Assembly (NCBI GenBank): GCA_937892025.1
Contig: CALAVA010000238.1
Location: 54,967 to 118,966 of the forward strand
DNA from: an uncultured Bacteroidales bacterium
Lineage (GTDB): Bacteria > Bacteroidota > Bacteroidia > Bacteroidales > WCHB1-69
DNA length: 64,000 bases
Direction: 5' to 3'
Part shown: positions 22,732-32,800 of the stretch, one piece after another
Numbering within the stretch: position 1 is the stretch's first letter
How the letters are laid out: each line of letters starts with the position of its first letter
Notes under the pieces: model-generated
Seen by the model: the letters and a program-made list of their open reading frames with translations, nothing else
Told to the model about the DNA's origin: nothing
Databases searched by the model: none
Translations under genes and position numbers: made by a program

Positions 22732-25700
22732 ATGAGAAATGTAGGCATTTACAATTATGTTTTTAGCAAAAATTTTATTTGGGACGAAAAAGGCGGTGCA
22801 ATTGGCCCATCTGAAATTTGGTCTATAATGATTTCAAATAAATTAGCGGAAAATGGATACAAGGTGTATGTATTTGGTAATCCAAATGGGGAACATACAG
22901 CAGAAAATGGTGTTGTTTATTTGAATTGTGATAAAATAAGCGAAACATGTAAAAATGTTAAATTTGACCACATAATACTTAATAGGACTGTTGGCTGCCT
23001 TGGTAAGATTTCAAATTGTGACGATATAATTTTAATGGTACAAGATGATGTAATATTGGAGAGCGATTCTACTGAAGAAAGAAATTATGTGAATAAGGTT
23101 AATACAATAATGTATTTGTCAGAGTACCAAAAAGATAATTTAATGAAAAAATATGGCCTTAATGAAGATATATTCAAAAGGTCAATTATTGGTATAGAAA
23201 TGGGCCTTTATGATTGGATTTCTGTCGAGAAAAAGAACAAAATGGTTCTTTCTGGCGGAATTCATTCAAATATGAGGTGGTTTATTGAAAACGTTTTTCC
23301 AAAAATTAAGAAAGAAGTGCCTGATTTTGAAGTTGACGCTTGCTGTTTCTTTGATGAATATGAAAATCTTGAATTTTTAAAGACAGAAGGCGTGAATGTC
23401 GTATGTGGGGTAAGCCGTGAAGATATGGCTAAAAGACAATTAGAATCTAAAATTTGGGTTTATCCAAATACTGGATATGATTCTGAATATAATGATGATA
23501 GAGAAACGTTTTCTATTAATGGAATTGAGAATGCATATGCAAAAAATGCTTGCATTTTTGGAAAATTTGGGTGTTTGAGAACAATTTTTAATGAATATGA
23601 TGGCTTTGTCGGTGAATCTTTATATTCTGGCTTAGATAAACCAATTGAATATGAAAGTCTTGATAGATTTGGCGAATTATTAGCAAAAGAAGCAATAAAA
23701 TGCCTTAAAGATGAAGACTATAGGCAGTCTCTTGTGAAACAGACATATGAAATCGCAAAAAAGTACACATGGGATAATGCTGTTTCTACATTTTTAGAAA
23801 TGTTTAGTGATTCAGAGAAATCTGTTATGGTTTATATTATAGCCCATAAAGATTTTCCTTATTTAATTAGGGATAATATTCATACGGTGTTACAAGTAGG
23901 GTCTGCAATAAATGGCGACCTTGGTATTGGAATATGTGATAATACTGGTGATAATATTTCAGAAAAGAATAAATTTTTCCTTGATACGACAGGTGTTTAT
24001 TGGGCGTGGAAAAATTCGCCACATTATGATTATATTGGGACTCAAGCGTATAGAAGAGATTTTGGGTTATCAAAATCAGAAATTGTTGATATTTTAAAGA
24101 CTCACGATGTAATTGCATCTCCATTTTTTGTTCCAAATTCATTGTACGAGCAATATAAGGCTTGTCATATTATAAAGGATTTGGAAGAGTGCGAAAAGAT
24201 TATAAGCGATTTGTATCCTGAATATGGAGATAAATTTAGTCATTTCATTAGGGAAACAAATAAATTATATATAGGCTGTGGATGCATAGCGCCTTATGAA
24301 AAATACAATGAAATCAATAGTTTTGTTTTTAGTGTATTATTTGAATTTGAAAATAGATATGGATTTAAAACACATGAGGAATGGGTTGATTATGCTGAAA
24401 AATCTGGCCAAAATTTAATGCCTGAGGACCATAAGAAATCAGGATTATCTTCTGCTAAGTATCAAGAAAGATTGCTTGGTTTTTTATATGAAAGAATATT
24501 TACTTTTTATGTGTGCGAAAATTATAAGAACATTTATGAAAAGGAATATATAAGGCTTGATAAAGAATATGAGAAAATGAATACGAAAGTTCTTTTGTGC
24601 TGTATAGGTAGGCTCGAAAATCAGTATATTAGAGAATATGTTGAATATAATAGGAATCTTGGCTTTACTAATATTTGCTTGTATGACAATAATAGGGATG
24701 GCGAAGACGATTTTCGTGATGTAATTGGAGATTATATTGATAGCGGATATGTTATTTTGAAAGACAAAAGAAATGTTACAACTCCTTGTCAGTTACAATC
24801 TTACAATGAATGCTATGCGGAGTATGGTGATAAATACGATTGGATAGCGTTTTTTGACATAGACGAGTTTATGTTTATGTATAAAGAAAAGAATGTTGCA
24901 TCGTTTTTATCAAATGAACGATTTGATGGCTTTGATATGGTACACTTGAATTGGGTTTTGTTTGGCGATGATGATAATGTGTATAACACAGGATTACCAT
25001 TGTTACAAAGAATAAGAAAGCCTCTTGATATTAATGCGTGTTATATGTTTTATTTTCCTGAAACATTCCACATTAAGTCAATTGTAAGAGGTGGACTTAA
25101 AAGAATGGTATTTAATAGTACGCCACATACGCCAAGTATTGATGGAAAATGTTGTAATTCATATGGACTTGAATGTGATAAGAATTCTCCATTCGCCCCG
25201 TATGACTTCAGAAATGGCGGTATAATGCATTATACAACAAAAACGGCTGAAGAGTATGCTAATAAGGTTAATCGTGGATTCTGTGACGGAAATCCAGTTA
25301 AAAAGGAAGAATTAATAAATCTGTTCTTCAAGAGAAACAAGGTTACTGAAGAAAAAATCAAACTTTTCAAGGATAAAACAGGTGTAGATGTGAGTTATTT
25401 GCTTCCTTATGATGGGAAAAAGAGTGATGAAGTAAAAATTTATTCACTTTGCTATCAAAAGAAAGAATTTAAGTTTTTAGATGACGGGGTTGTCACTCCT
25501 TTACAAGTTGGCGCTGCAAATGGAACTGATGTTTGTGCGCTAAAAGATAACACGGGTGACAATATATCTGATAAGAATTACTTTTTCATTGAATGTACTG
25601 GAACATATTGGATTTGGAAAAATGTTCACGATGCGAAATATAAGGGCCAAATGCAATACAGAAGACCACTTGTTGGCGTAAATGATAAAATGGATTTTGA

Positions 25701-26253
25701 TGAAATATTTAGCAAGTATGATGTTATAACTTGTGAGCCATTTAACCACCCTGCAAATAGCAAGCCTGATAAAGATAATCCTATGTTCATACCAGCACAA
25801 ACGGTTGAAGAAGGTTATGCGTTTTCAAATTGCATTGATGACTTGCTGATACTTGAACTTTCTGTTAAGTTTAATTTTCCTGAATATGCTGAAGATTATG
25901 ATAAATACATAAAGAATGGTGAGAATCTATATTATTCAAATGGCTTTATAATGAGGGCAGAAGATTATGATAGATATGCTGAATTTATGTATAAATGCCT
26001 TTGTGGATATTTGACATTTGCAAATATCAATAGTCAAGAAGAATTGGCTGAACATGTTAGATATAATCTTGAAACAAATAAGTATATAAGATATGAAAAG
26101 GAACAGATAACAGATGCTGGATTTAAGTGGCAAACAGAAATCGGTGGCTTTTTGTCTGAAAGATTGTGGACATTATGGGTACAATCTAATTTCAAAGACG
26201 AAAGAATTTATAAACTTCCGTATAATAAGATGGAAAATAATATGTATACATAA
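22732..26253 (+). CDS. Four-module glycosyltransferase: GT4-like + DUF4422 + GT92-like + DUF4422 (1173 aa)
   Basis: Residues 1-360 look like a GT-B (GT4-type) transferase (GGAIGPSEIWSIMIS, later ENAYAKNACIFGKFG). Residues about 363-603 are a DUF4422 module (DNTGDNISEKN, TGVYWAWKN, AYRRDFG). Residues about 618-890 resemble GT92/DUF23 (VEYNRNLGFTNICLYDNN, WIAFFDIDEFMF with the metal-binding Asp residues). Residues about 901-1157 are a second DUF4422 (DNTGDNISDKN, TGTYWIWKN, QYRRPL). DUF4422 proteins in Bacteroidota often add galactofuranose or related sugars. A single polypeptide could thus add several sugars in order. It abuts the next gene with a 1-nt overlap (TAATG). Target could be virion proteins, phage DNA or host surface; not decidable here. 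Confidence 0.85.
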   Translation: MRNVGIYNYVFSKNFIWDEKGGAIGPSEIWSIMISNKLAENGYKVYVFGNPNGEHTAENGVVYLNCDKISETCKNVKFDHIILNRTVGCLGKISNCDDIILMVQDDVILESDSTEERNYVNKVNTIMYLSEYQKDNLMKKYGLNEDIFKRSIIGIEMGLYDWISVEKKNKMVLSGGIHSNMRWFIENVFPKIKKEVPDFEVDACCFFDEYENLEFLKTEGVNVVCGVSREDMAKRQLESKIWVYPNTGYDSEYNDDRETFSINGIENAYAKNACIFGKFGCLRTIFNEYDGFVGESLYSGLDKPIEYESLDRFGELLAKEAIKCLKDEDYRQSLVKQTYEIAKKYTWDNAVSTFLEMFSDSEKSVMVYIIAHKDFPYLIRDNIHTVLQVGSAINGDLGIGICDNTGDNISEKNKFFLDTTGVYWAWKNSPHYDYIGTQAYRRDFGLSKSEIVDILKTHDVIASPFFVPNSLYEQYKACHIIKDLEECEKIISDLYPEYGDKFSHFIRETNKLYIGCGCIAPYEKYNEINSFVFSVLFEFENRYGFKTHEEWVDYAEKSGQNLMPEDHKKSGLSSAKYQERLLGFLYERIFTFYVCENYKNIYEKEYIRLDKEYEKMNTKVLLCCIGRLENQYIREYVEYNRNLGFTNICLYDNNRDGEDDFRDVIGDYIDSGYVILKDKRNVTTPCQLQSYNECYAEYGDKYDWIAFFDIDEFMFMYKEKNVASFLSNERFDGFDMVHLNWVLFGDDDNVYNTGLPLLQRIRKPLDINACYMFYFPETFHIKSIVRGGLKRMVFNSTPHTPSIDGKCCNSYGLECDKNSPFAPYDFRNGGIMHYTTKTAEEYANKVNRGFCDGNPVKKEELINLFFKRNKVTEEKIKLFKDKTGVDVSYLLPYDGKKSDEVKIYSLCYQKKEFKFLDDGVVTPLQVGAANGTDVCALKDNTGDNISDKNYFFIECTGTYWIWKNVHDAKYKGQMQYRRPLVGVNDKMDFDEIFSKYDVITCEPFNHPANSKPDKDNPMFIPAQTVEEGYAFSNCIDDLLILELSVKFNFPEYAEDYDKYIKNGENLYYSNGFIMRAEDYDRYAEFMYKCLCGYLTFANINSQEELAEHVRYNLETNKYIRYEKEQITDAGFKWQTEIGGFLSERLWTLWVQSNFKDERIYKLPYNKMENNMYT

Positions 26254-27071
26254 TGAAAAAAAAGAAGATTTTGATATTATCAATGCTTACAAATCAAGCA
26301 AAGTATATTATGCAATCAAACATTGTTAAAAATACATGGGGAAAAGAAATACTAATAGGAAAATATGATAATATGCAATTGTTTTTCTTTATGGCTTCTG
26401 AAAATGGAACTGAGTATATAGATTATGAATCTAATATAATATATGTTAATGCTGATGATGGATTTTGTCATACTGGCGAAAAGCAATGTAGAGCGTTTAA
26501 GGTTGCAATTAATGTTTTTGATTTTGATTATGTTATTGTAACAAACACAGCCACTGTTTTAAACTTAAAATTGATTGATAAGTTTGTTAATAGTGATGTT
26601 ATTGATGAAAATTTGTATTATGGCGGAAATTTTATTCTTCAATTAAAGAAATATCCATTTTTCAGAGGTGATTTTATTCTTTTATCAAGAAAGAGTGTAT
26701 TGAACATAATAAACAAGTCTAAAGATGTTGATTTTGTGGATTGTTTTGCAAATGATTTGTATATTTTTGACGCATTAATACGAAATGATTTAACTACAGA
26801 TACTTTTTTAAAAAAGTTTAGATGTGTGAAATGTATTGATAACTTTAAGAATGAATTTTCATTAAATCAAATTGGGTCTAATTTTTATATTAACACAAGA
26901 ATGAAAGACATAGAGAATTCTGATTTGGTTATAAATAACATTGTTGGCTCGTATTCTTTAATGAATAGCGATAAGAGGGACTACGAATTTACTAATGATA
27001 ATTTAGTAAAGCCGATTGATGTTGTTGAAACCGTTATTGGTAAATTTAAATTAGAAAAAATTGAAGAATGA
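26253..27071 (+). CDS. Probable glycosyltransferase, GT31 (beta-1,3-galactosyltransferase)-like (272 aa)
   Basis: Residues about 18-60 (SNIVKNTWGKEILIGKYDNMQLFF) recall the R-x-x-x-R-x-TW opening of GT31 enzymes. ADDGFCHTGEKQCRAFK and FDFDYVIVTNTATVLNL occupy the places of the family's acceptor motif and D-x-D strand, though the classic DDD is replaced by TNTA, so activity is uncertain. FRGDFILLSRKSVLNII matches a later conserved strand. It begins inside the previous stop (1-nt overlap), so it is co-translated with the four-module enzyme. The assignment leans on context and partial motif similarity. Confidence 0.6.
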   Translation: MKKKKILILSMLTNQAKYIMQSNIVKNTWGKEILIGKYDNMQLFFFMASENGTEYIDYESNIIYVNADDGFCHTGEKQCRAFKVAINVFDFDYVIVTNTATVLNLKLIDKFVNSDVIDENLYYGGNFILQLKKYPFFRGDFILLSRKSVLNIINKSKDVDFVDCFANDLYIFDALIRNDLTTDTFLKKFRCVKCIDNFKNEFSLNQIGSNFYINTRMKDIENSDLVINNIVGSYSLMNSDKRDYEFTNDNLVKPIDVVETVIGKFKLEKIEE

Positions 27072-27081
27072 AAGTACTTTT

Positions 27082-27162
27082 ATGGTGCATGTTGGTAAAG
27101 AATATGAAAAGTATTTGAATGATAAAGAACGAAATAGAGACTATAATTCAGAATTAATGTAA
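27082..27162 (+). CDS. Possible small protein (26 aa)
   Basis: ATG 27082 to TAA 27160. The product is hydrophilic (MVHVGKEYEKYLNDKERN...). It lies between the glycosyltransferase stop and a terminator and has no recognised relatives. Confidence 0.3.
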   Translation: MVHVGKEYEKYLNDKERNRDYNSELM

Positions 27163-27174
27163 TTTTTAAGAAAG

Positions 27175-27199
27175 AAACACGGCATGTCCGTGTTTTTTT
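27175..27199 (+). terminator. Intrinsic terminator at the end of the sugar island
   Basis: 8-bp stem AAACACGG (27175-27182) with CCGTGTTT (27188-27195), loop CATGT, followed by a T-run. Confidence 0.88.
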
Positions 27200-27245
27200 G
27201 TTTATAATTAACGATTATTTTTTATATTTGAAAATATGGTTATAA

Positions 27246-27253
27246 CTATTTAT
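27246..27253 (+). promoter_or_regulatory. Late-promoter-like motif CTATTTAT before the baseplate operon
   Basis: In ATAACTATTTATTAAAG, 18 nt before the gp25-like ATG at 27272. It would drive the unit that runs to the terminator at 50157. Confidence 0.55.
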
Positions 27254-27271
27254 TAAAGAAAATAAAAGATA

Positions 27272-27661
27272 ATGGCAGTATATCAAAAATACGGAATAAA
27301 ATACCCATTTACGTCTGATAATGATGATAATGTTTTTTTGGATTTAAACAACACAGAAACTGACGATGTAAAGTCAAAGGTATTACATGTTATATTCACG
27401 CCAAAGGGCCAAAAGATAAGGGACCCTGAGTTTGGTACTGATTTGATAAAATATATCTTTAGCCAAAACGATGAATATAGTGCAAGCGAGATAAAAGATG
27501 AAATTAGGTCACAGATATCAAAATATGTATCCAATGTTGAGTTTAGAAATTTTAATGTGTACAAAGAAGAAGGAAACGAAAATTCAATTATAGTTTCAAT
27601 CGAATATGGAGTAAAAAATGGTAATAATGTTGATGTTACAACTATTGGAGTAAAATTATAA
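27272..27661 (+). CDS. Baseplate wedge protein, T4 gp25-like
   Basis: 129 aa, the usual size of gp25/gpW-type baseplate proteins. The signature KVLHVIFTPKGQKIRDPEF runs into GTDLIKYIF (residues about 36-63), followed by the expected alpha/beta tail with IIVSIEYGV. T4 gp25 sits at the inner baseplate and helps start sheath assembly. It is the first gene of a 23-kb tightly packed structural operon, 3 nt before the gp6-like gene, and is preceded by a late-type promoter motif. Family assignment is firm. Confidence 0.92.
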   Translation: MAVYQKYGIKYPFTSDNDDNVFLDLNNTETDDVKSKVLHVIFTPKGQKIRDPEFGTDLIKYIFSQNDEYSASEIKDEIRSQISKYVSNVEFRNFNVYKEEGNENSIIVSIEYGVKNGNNVDVTTIGVKL

Positions 27662-27664
27662 AAA

Positions 27665-29593
27665 ATGGAGAACGGAATATCTTATTTAAACAGAAATTTT
27701 GAGGATTACAAGAATGCATTAATAGAGTATTCAAAGAAATATTATCCTGATTTGGCAAAGTCTTATGATGATGCTTCTGTTGCTGCTTGGATGATAGATT
27801 TGGCTGCTGACGTTGCAGATAATTTGTCATATCACATTGACAGGGTTTATCAAGAAACAAATATAGACAGCGCACACGAAATGGGGTCGTTGTATTCCAT
27901 AGCAAGGAATAATGGCGTTAAAATACCTGGCCCAAAAGGTTCAATGGCTGAAGTTAAGTTTAGTATCATACTTCCAGTCGATGACAACAGGCCAAATTAT
28001 AGTTATGCACCGATAATAAAGAGGGGAACAAAAGTTTCTTCTGCTTCTCAAATATTTGAATTGCTTAATGATATTGATTTTGCAAATCAGTTTGATGAAA
28101 GTGGAAATAGTGATAGAACTGTTGTGCCAAACGTAAACACAAATGGAATTATTACTGGATACACGGTTTCAAAACTTGCTGTTGTTACTGCCGGTGAAAC
28201 TCTTGTTTATAGGCAAACAATATACCCTGGTGACGTTCAACCATTTATGGAAGTAATATTGCCTGTTGAAGGCGTTATGAATATTGAATCTATTGTTGTT
28301 GCTGATGGTGCAGACGATAAAAGAGTACCTCCAACGTATGGAGAGTTCTTTTCAAGTGGCTGTACTGGCCTTACAAGGTTTTATGAGGTTGAAAACCTGG
28401 CACAAAAATGGGCTTGGGTTGATATGGAAAACAATGGAAAACCTGTAAGATATAGGTATGGCTATGGAATTAATGGAGAAAATGCATTGGTTCAGTCTTA
28501 TTGTGTTACAAGGGGAGAATGGAAGCCAATAGAGCATAAATTTATAACAGAATATATGGATAATGGCTATCTTAAAATTACATTTGGTGCTGGGTATGGA
28601 AATGTGCCTGATTTGGCGGGAACTGATATGGCTGAATTCTCGAAATGGCAAATAACAAAGATTTTGAATAATAACAATCTTGGTGTTTTACCAAATCCGA
28701 ATAGTACAATTTTCATTTTGTATAGAGTTGGAGGAGGAAGAACAAGCAATGTTCCAAGAAGAGCAATAAATAAAGTTGTGTCTTTGAATGCTGAATTTAG
28801 AGGCGGCCAAGCCGTAGCAAATTCGGTGTATAACTCATTAAAGGTTGAAAACACAACACCATCTGTTTCTGGTAAAGATATGCCAACAGAAAAAGAACTT
28901 AAATATTTGATTAAGTACAATAAAGGCTCACAAGAAAGGTGTGTCACTGTTAAAGATTATATTGATAGAATTTTAAGGTTACCACCAAAATATGGCACAC
29001 CATTTAGAGTTGGAGTTATGGAAGAAAACAATAAAATAATGGTTTATCTTCTTGGAATTGACTGCGAAGGAAAACTTGACGATTCTTTGCCGATGGCTAT
29101 GGTCAAGAATATTGAAGATTATCTTTATGGATACAAGATGATTAATGATTATGTTGAAATAAAGGCTGGTAGGATAGTTAACTTATCATTTGATATTAAT
29201 GTTATAATTGATAAGAATTACAGCAAAAGAGAGGTTGTTTCAGATGTAATCAATGTTGTATCAAGATATATGGATGTGAACAATTGTTTTATGGGAGAAG
29301 AAATATATGTTGGTGACATTGAGAAAGAAATTTCAAAGGTTGATGGTGTTATAAATCTTATAAGTTTCCTTGTTTATAACGAACACGGGGCTGGATATTC
29401 AAATACACAAATAAGCCAAGAAACTATTTCGAGAAATGATTTTGAAGATGATGAAACATATTATCTTGGAGATGGTGACGCTGATTTGATAGACATTGAA
29501 GCAACTGACGGAATTTTATATAACGACGGTGATAGCATGATGGAAATAAAATACCCAGAAAAAGATATTAGGGTAAGAATAAAAGAAAAATAA
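27665..29593 (+). CDS. Baseplate wedge protein, gp6 / baseplate J-like (642 aa)
   Basis: Opens with SYLNRNFEDYKNALIEYSKKYYPDL and DASVAAWMIDLAADVADNLSYHIDRVYQET, the classic start of phage baseplate J/gp6 proteins. The middle contains the PRRAINKVVSLNAEFRGGQ region and the VKDYIDRILRLPPKYG segment, and the C-terminal part has SREVVSDVINVVSRYMDVN-type helices. Length matches T4 gp6 (660 aa). It forms the inner wedge ring with gp25 and gp53-type partners. Gene order gp25-gp6 agrees with contractile-tail phages. Ends with a 1-nt overlap with the next start. Confidence 0.9.
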   Translation: MENGISYLNRNFEDYKNALIEYSKKYYPDLAKSYDDASVAAWMIDLAADVADNLSYHIDRVYQETNIDSAHEMGSLYSIARNNGVKIPGPKGSMAEVKFSIILPVDDNRPNYSYAPIIKRGTKVSSASQIFELLNDIDFANQFDESGNSDRTVVPNVNTNGIITGYTVSKLAVVTAGETLVYRQTIYPGDVQPFMEVILPVEGVMNIESIVVADGADDKRVPPTYGEFFSSGCTGLTRFYEVENLAQKWAWVDMENNGKPVRYRYGYGINGENALVQSYCVTRGEWKPIEHKFITEYMDNGYLKITFGAGYGNVPDLAGTDMAEFSKWQITKILNNNNLGVLPNPNSTIFILYRVGGGRTSNVPRRAINKVVSLNAEFRGGQAVANSVYNSLKVENTTPSVSGKDMPTEKELKYLIKYNKGSQERCVTVKDYIDRILRLPPKYGTPFRVGVMEENNKIMVYLLGIDCEGKLDDSLPMAMVKNIEDYLYGYKMINDYVEIKAGRIVNLSFDINVIIDKNYSKREVVSDVINVVSRYMDVNNCFMGEEIYVGDIEKEISKVDGVINLISFLVYNEHGAGYSNTQISQETISRNDFEDDETYYLGDGDADLIDIEATDGILYNDGDSMMEIKYPEKDIRVRIKEK

Positions 29594-29832
29594 TGGGTTG
29601 TGGGTGTAAGGCAAATCAACAGATTTCGTTTTTGCAGAAGAAATATGGAAGTAATATTCCAGCAAGCAAAACGACAAAAATCAGAGAAACTACAAGTAAT
29701 GCAGTAAAAAACGTTTTGCTTGGTGTTATGCTGATACCAGTTGTTCCAATTATTCTTGTTGGATTAGTCGTAAGACATTTTTTTACAAAAAAACCAATTA
29801 ATATAAAAAATACTTTTAAAATTGAAAATTGA
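29593..29832 (+). CDS. Small Cys-rich-start membrane protein (79 aa)
   Basis: Begins MGCGCKANQQ, then about residues 38-62 form one hydrophobic segment (NVLLGVMLIPVVPIILVGLVV) followed by a basic end (RHFFTKKP). It therefore looks like a single-pass membrane protein with basic flanks. It is wedged between gp6 and a giant structural gene with 1-nt overlaps on both sides, so it is a true operon member. It could be a membrane-penetrating tail component or an accessory to lysis or assembly; no family was recognised. Confidence 0.75.
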   Translation: MGCGCKANQQISFLQKKYGSNIPASKTTKIRETTSNAVKNVLLGVMLIPVVPIILVGLVVRHFFTKKPINIKNTFKIEN

Positions 29833-32800
29833 TGTCAGAAATAAACAAATCATATAGAATAAGTACAAAAATAGGGAATGGGATTACAGATGACTATATA
29901 ACAGTAGACGCTGGCCTTGTTCAAGATTACGACACTTTTGAAGTGCTTTCTTTGGATATTAAGAGTTCAGATGCTTACAGGCTTCATAATTCAAATTATG
30001 GCGTTATTGTTGGTAGAGTTCTTGCAAATAATGGATTCGGTATTTCTAATGCAAAGGTAAGTGTGTTTATACAAATTGATTCTAACGAGCGATTTGATAT
30101 TGGAAATATTTACCCATTCACTTCAAGCGTTTCTTATGATAGAAATGGCGTAAGGTATAATTTACTTCCAAATGATAGGGTTGATGGGTGTCATCAAGTA
30201 GTTGGAACGTTTCCTACGAAGAGATATGCGCTTGATAATGATGTTATTCTTGAAGTTTTTGACAAGTATTATACATATACTACAAAAACAAACAACGCTG
30301 GTGACTATATGATTTGCGGCGTTCCTGTTGGTGCTCACACATTACATATGGACTTGGATTTATCTGATTGTGGCATATTATCACAAAAGCCAAGGGATTT
30401 TGTTTATAAGGGATATACAATAGAACAATTTGAAAGCCCAACAAAATTTAAAAATGGAACTGATTATGAAAACCTTAGCCAAATATTCACACAAGACCAA
30501 GTTGTAAATGTTAATCCGTTTTGGGGAAATGATAGTCTTGGCGAAACTATAGGTATTACAAGGGCTGATATTAATGTTAATTTTAAATTTGAACCTACTT
30601 GTGTGTTTATGGGTTCAATTGTTAGTGATAATGCTTCAAATGGATTTTCAAAGAAGTGTGTCCCAACAGAGCATATGGGTGATATGGATGAACTTGTCAC
30701 TGGCGAGGGAAAAATAGAAATGATTAGAAAGACACATGATGGTGCTGTTGAAGAATTTCAGGTTAAAGGAACAAAATTGATAAATGCAGATGGAGTTTGG
30801 TGTTATCAAATTCCTATGAATCTTGATTATATGGTTACTGATGAATATGGTAACATGGTCCCAACTGATAATCCTGAAACTGGTATACCAACAAGGGCAC
30901 GTGTTAGATTTAGAATATCTTTGAACGATAACGAAGAGAACACCGATAATTTCTTTAGGGCAAAAGTTCTTGTTCCACACAATCCACAAGATTTACCAAA
31001 TGGCACACACGAAGGATATGACTATGAGTTTGGAAGTTATACAAGGGAAGATTCATTTAGGGACCTTTTCTGGAATAATGTTTATTCTGTAAAATCATAC
31101 ATACCAAGAATTCAAAGAAGTAACGGGTTTAAAACACAAAAATTTTCAGGCATTAAACATTGTAACATATATGGCCAAAATAATCCTATGCCATATAATA
31201 ACATAAGGATTAAGTTGCCACTTATGTTTACTATTATGTGTGCGCTTATTAAAACGTTTGTGTTTTTAACTAAACTGTTAAATACTGTTATATCGTTTAT
31301 TGGGTATATTTTGGCTGACATTGGAACTATACATTTTTTAAAAATTAGAAAACATGAAGATGTATCGTGGTTTAATATTAGAGCGTGGGAAATAAGCTGG
31401 GCTCCTATATTTTTGGGCGCATATATAAAGGCGGTTAATTTAAAGCTAGTGGTTTTAAAAGATGGACTTTGCCCTGATTTGGAAAATTGGTACTTTGCGC
31501 CAATGTTTAATATTGGCAGTAATTTTATTAAAGGTGATGATAATTGGAATTTAAACATAAAAATATTAAAAAATTGTAGTGGAAAATGCCCGGAACCTAT
31601 TGACTGTGAAAATATGAATAATATGTATGGCCTTGAGGAAGGAACAGAAGACAGTGGAGAAGACGATAATGGTAGTACTTATAGCGGAACTTCGTGTAAC
31701 ATGCCAACATATAATATATTACAGCAGACAATTAATTATGTTTTGGGCGAAGATGACGACGGGCACCAAACTGAAAGCATACAAGACGATGACCCACATT
31801 CAATAGATGACCAAAATAAGGATGATGAGGACGATGAGGCTGCTTGTATAACAATAAAAACGGATTATTTACTCCCTTGTATCGAAATGAATTTAGCGCA
31901 AGAATATAAGGTTATAAATTTTGATTTTTATAATGATTGGATTAATGGAACAATATATAATCCAAGATGGGTTAGGTTCGTAAAGAAAAAAGTAAGATTT
32001 CTTTGGATTACTTGGCATAAAGACAAAGTAAAAGGTTGCATGGATGATACAAAAATCTTTTCAACAAAAAGAAATTATGTTCAACAATGTGCAATCGGGT
32101 ATAAGAGTGAAACTGTTAATGGGTATAATGTAATTTCAAAAGTAGAGAACCCATTAAATAATGCTTCGAATTTAATTCCTGTTAGAAAATGGAATAAAAT
32201 GCACAAAAAACCTGGCTTTAAAAAAGAAGTTGTTTTTGGGATAAGAGGTGGTATATCTCACCAATCAACAACGATGAAAGGTCAATTTGTTTATTATTTG
32301 AAGCCTTGTGAATGGACATCTTCAACTGGCAAAAAAGTTAATTTATATGCAACGGATATAATTTTATTAGGGACGTTTAATGATTGCGATTTAAATGGTG
32401 TTCCAAGCACATTCCAACATTTAAATAGTACAACTTATATTATGCCAACTAATTTGGCGCTTACAAATATGGATACAGACGGGGCATTATATGCAACTGA
32501 TAATGGGACATTGTGCGTTGGAAAATCGGCTTCGGCTTCACAAACGACAAGCGGAAGTGCTATAGACAATGGCATAATTGAAATTAGTGGGAGCGGTCAA
32601 ACGCTTGGTGCTGAGTTAAATTATTATAAAAATTCATCAACTTATAATATTGCAGAAAATTATGACATTTTTGACGGTGATGATAGGTTAACTCCTGGTG
32701 ATACAATGGCAATGACAGAGGCCGCTGGTGTTGCTTGGAACTATACAGGTCCTGGACAAGGAGAAATTACGGAATTGGAAATGTATTATCCTGGCGGACA

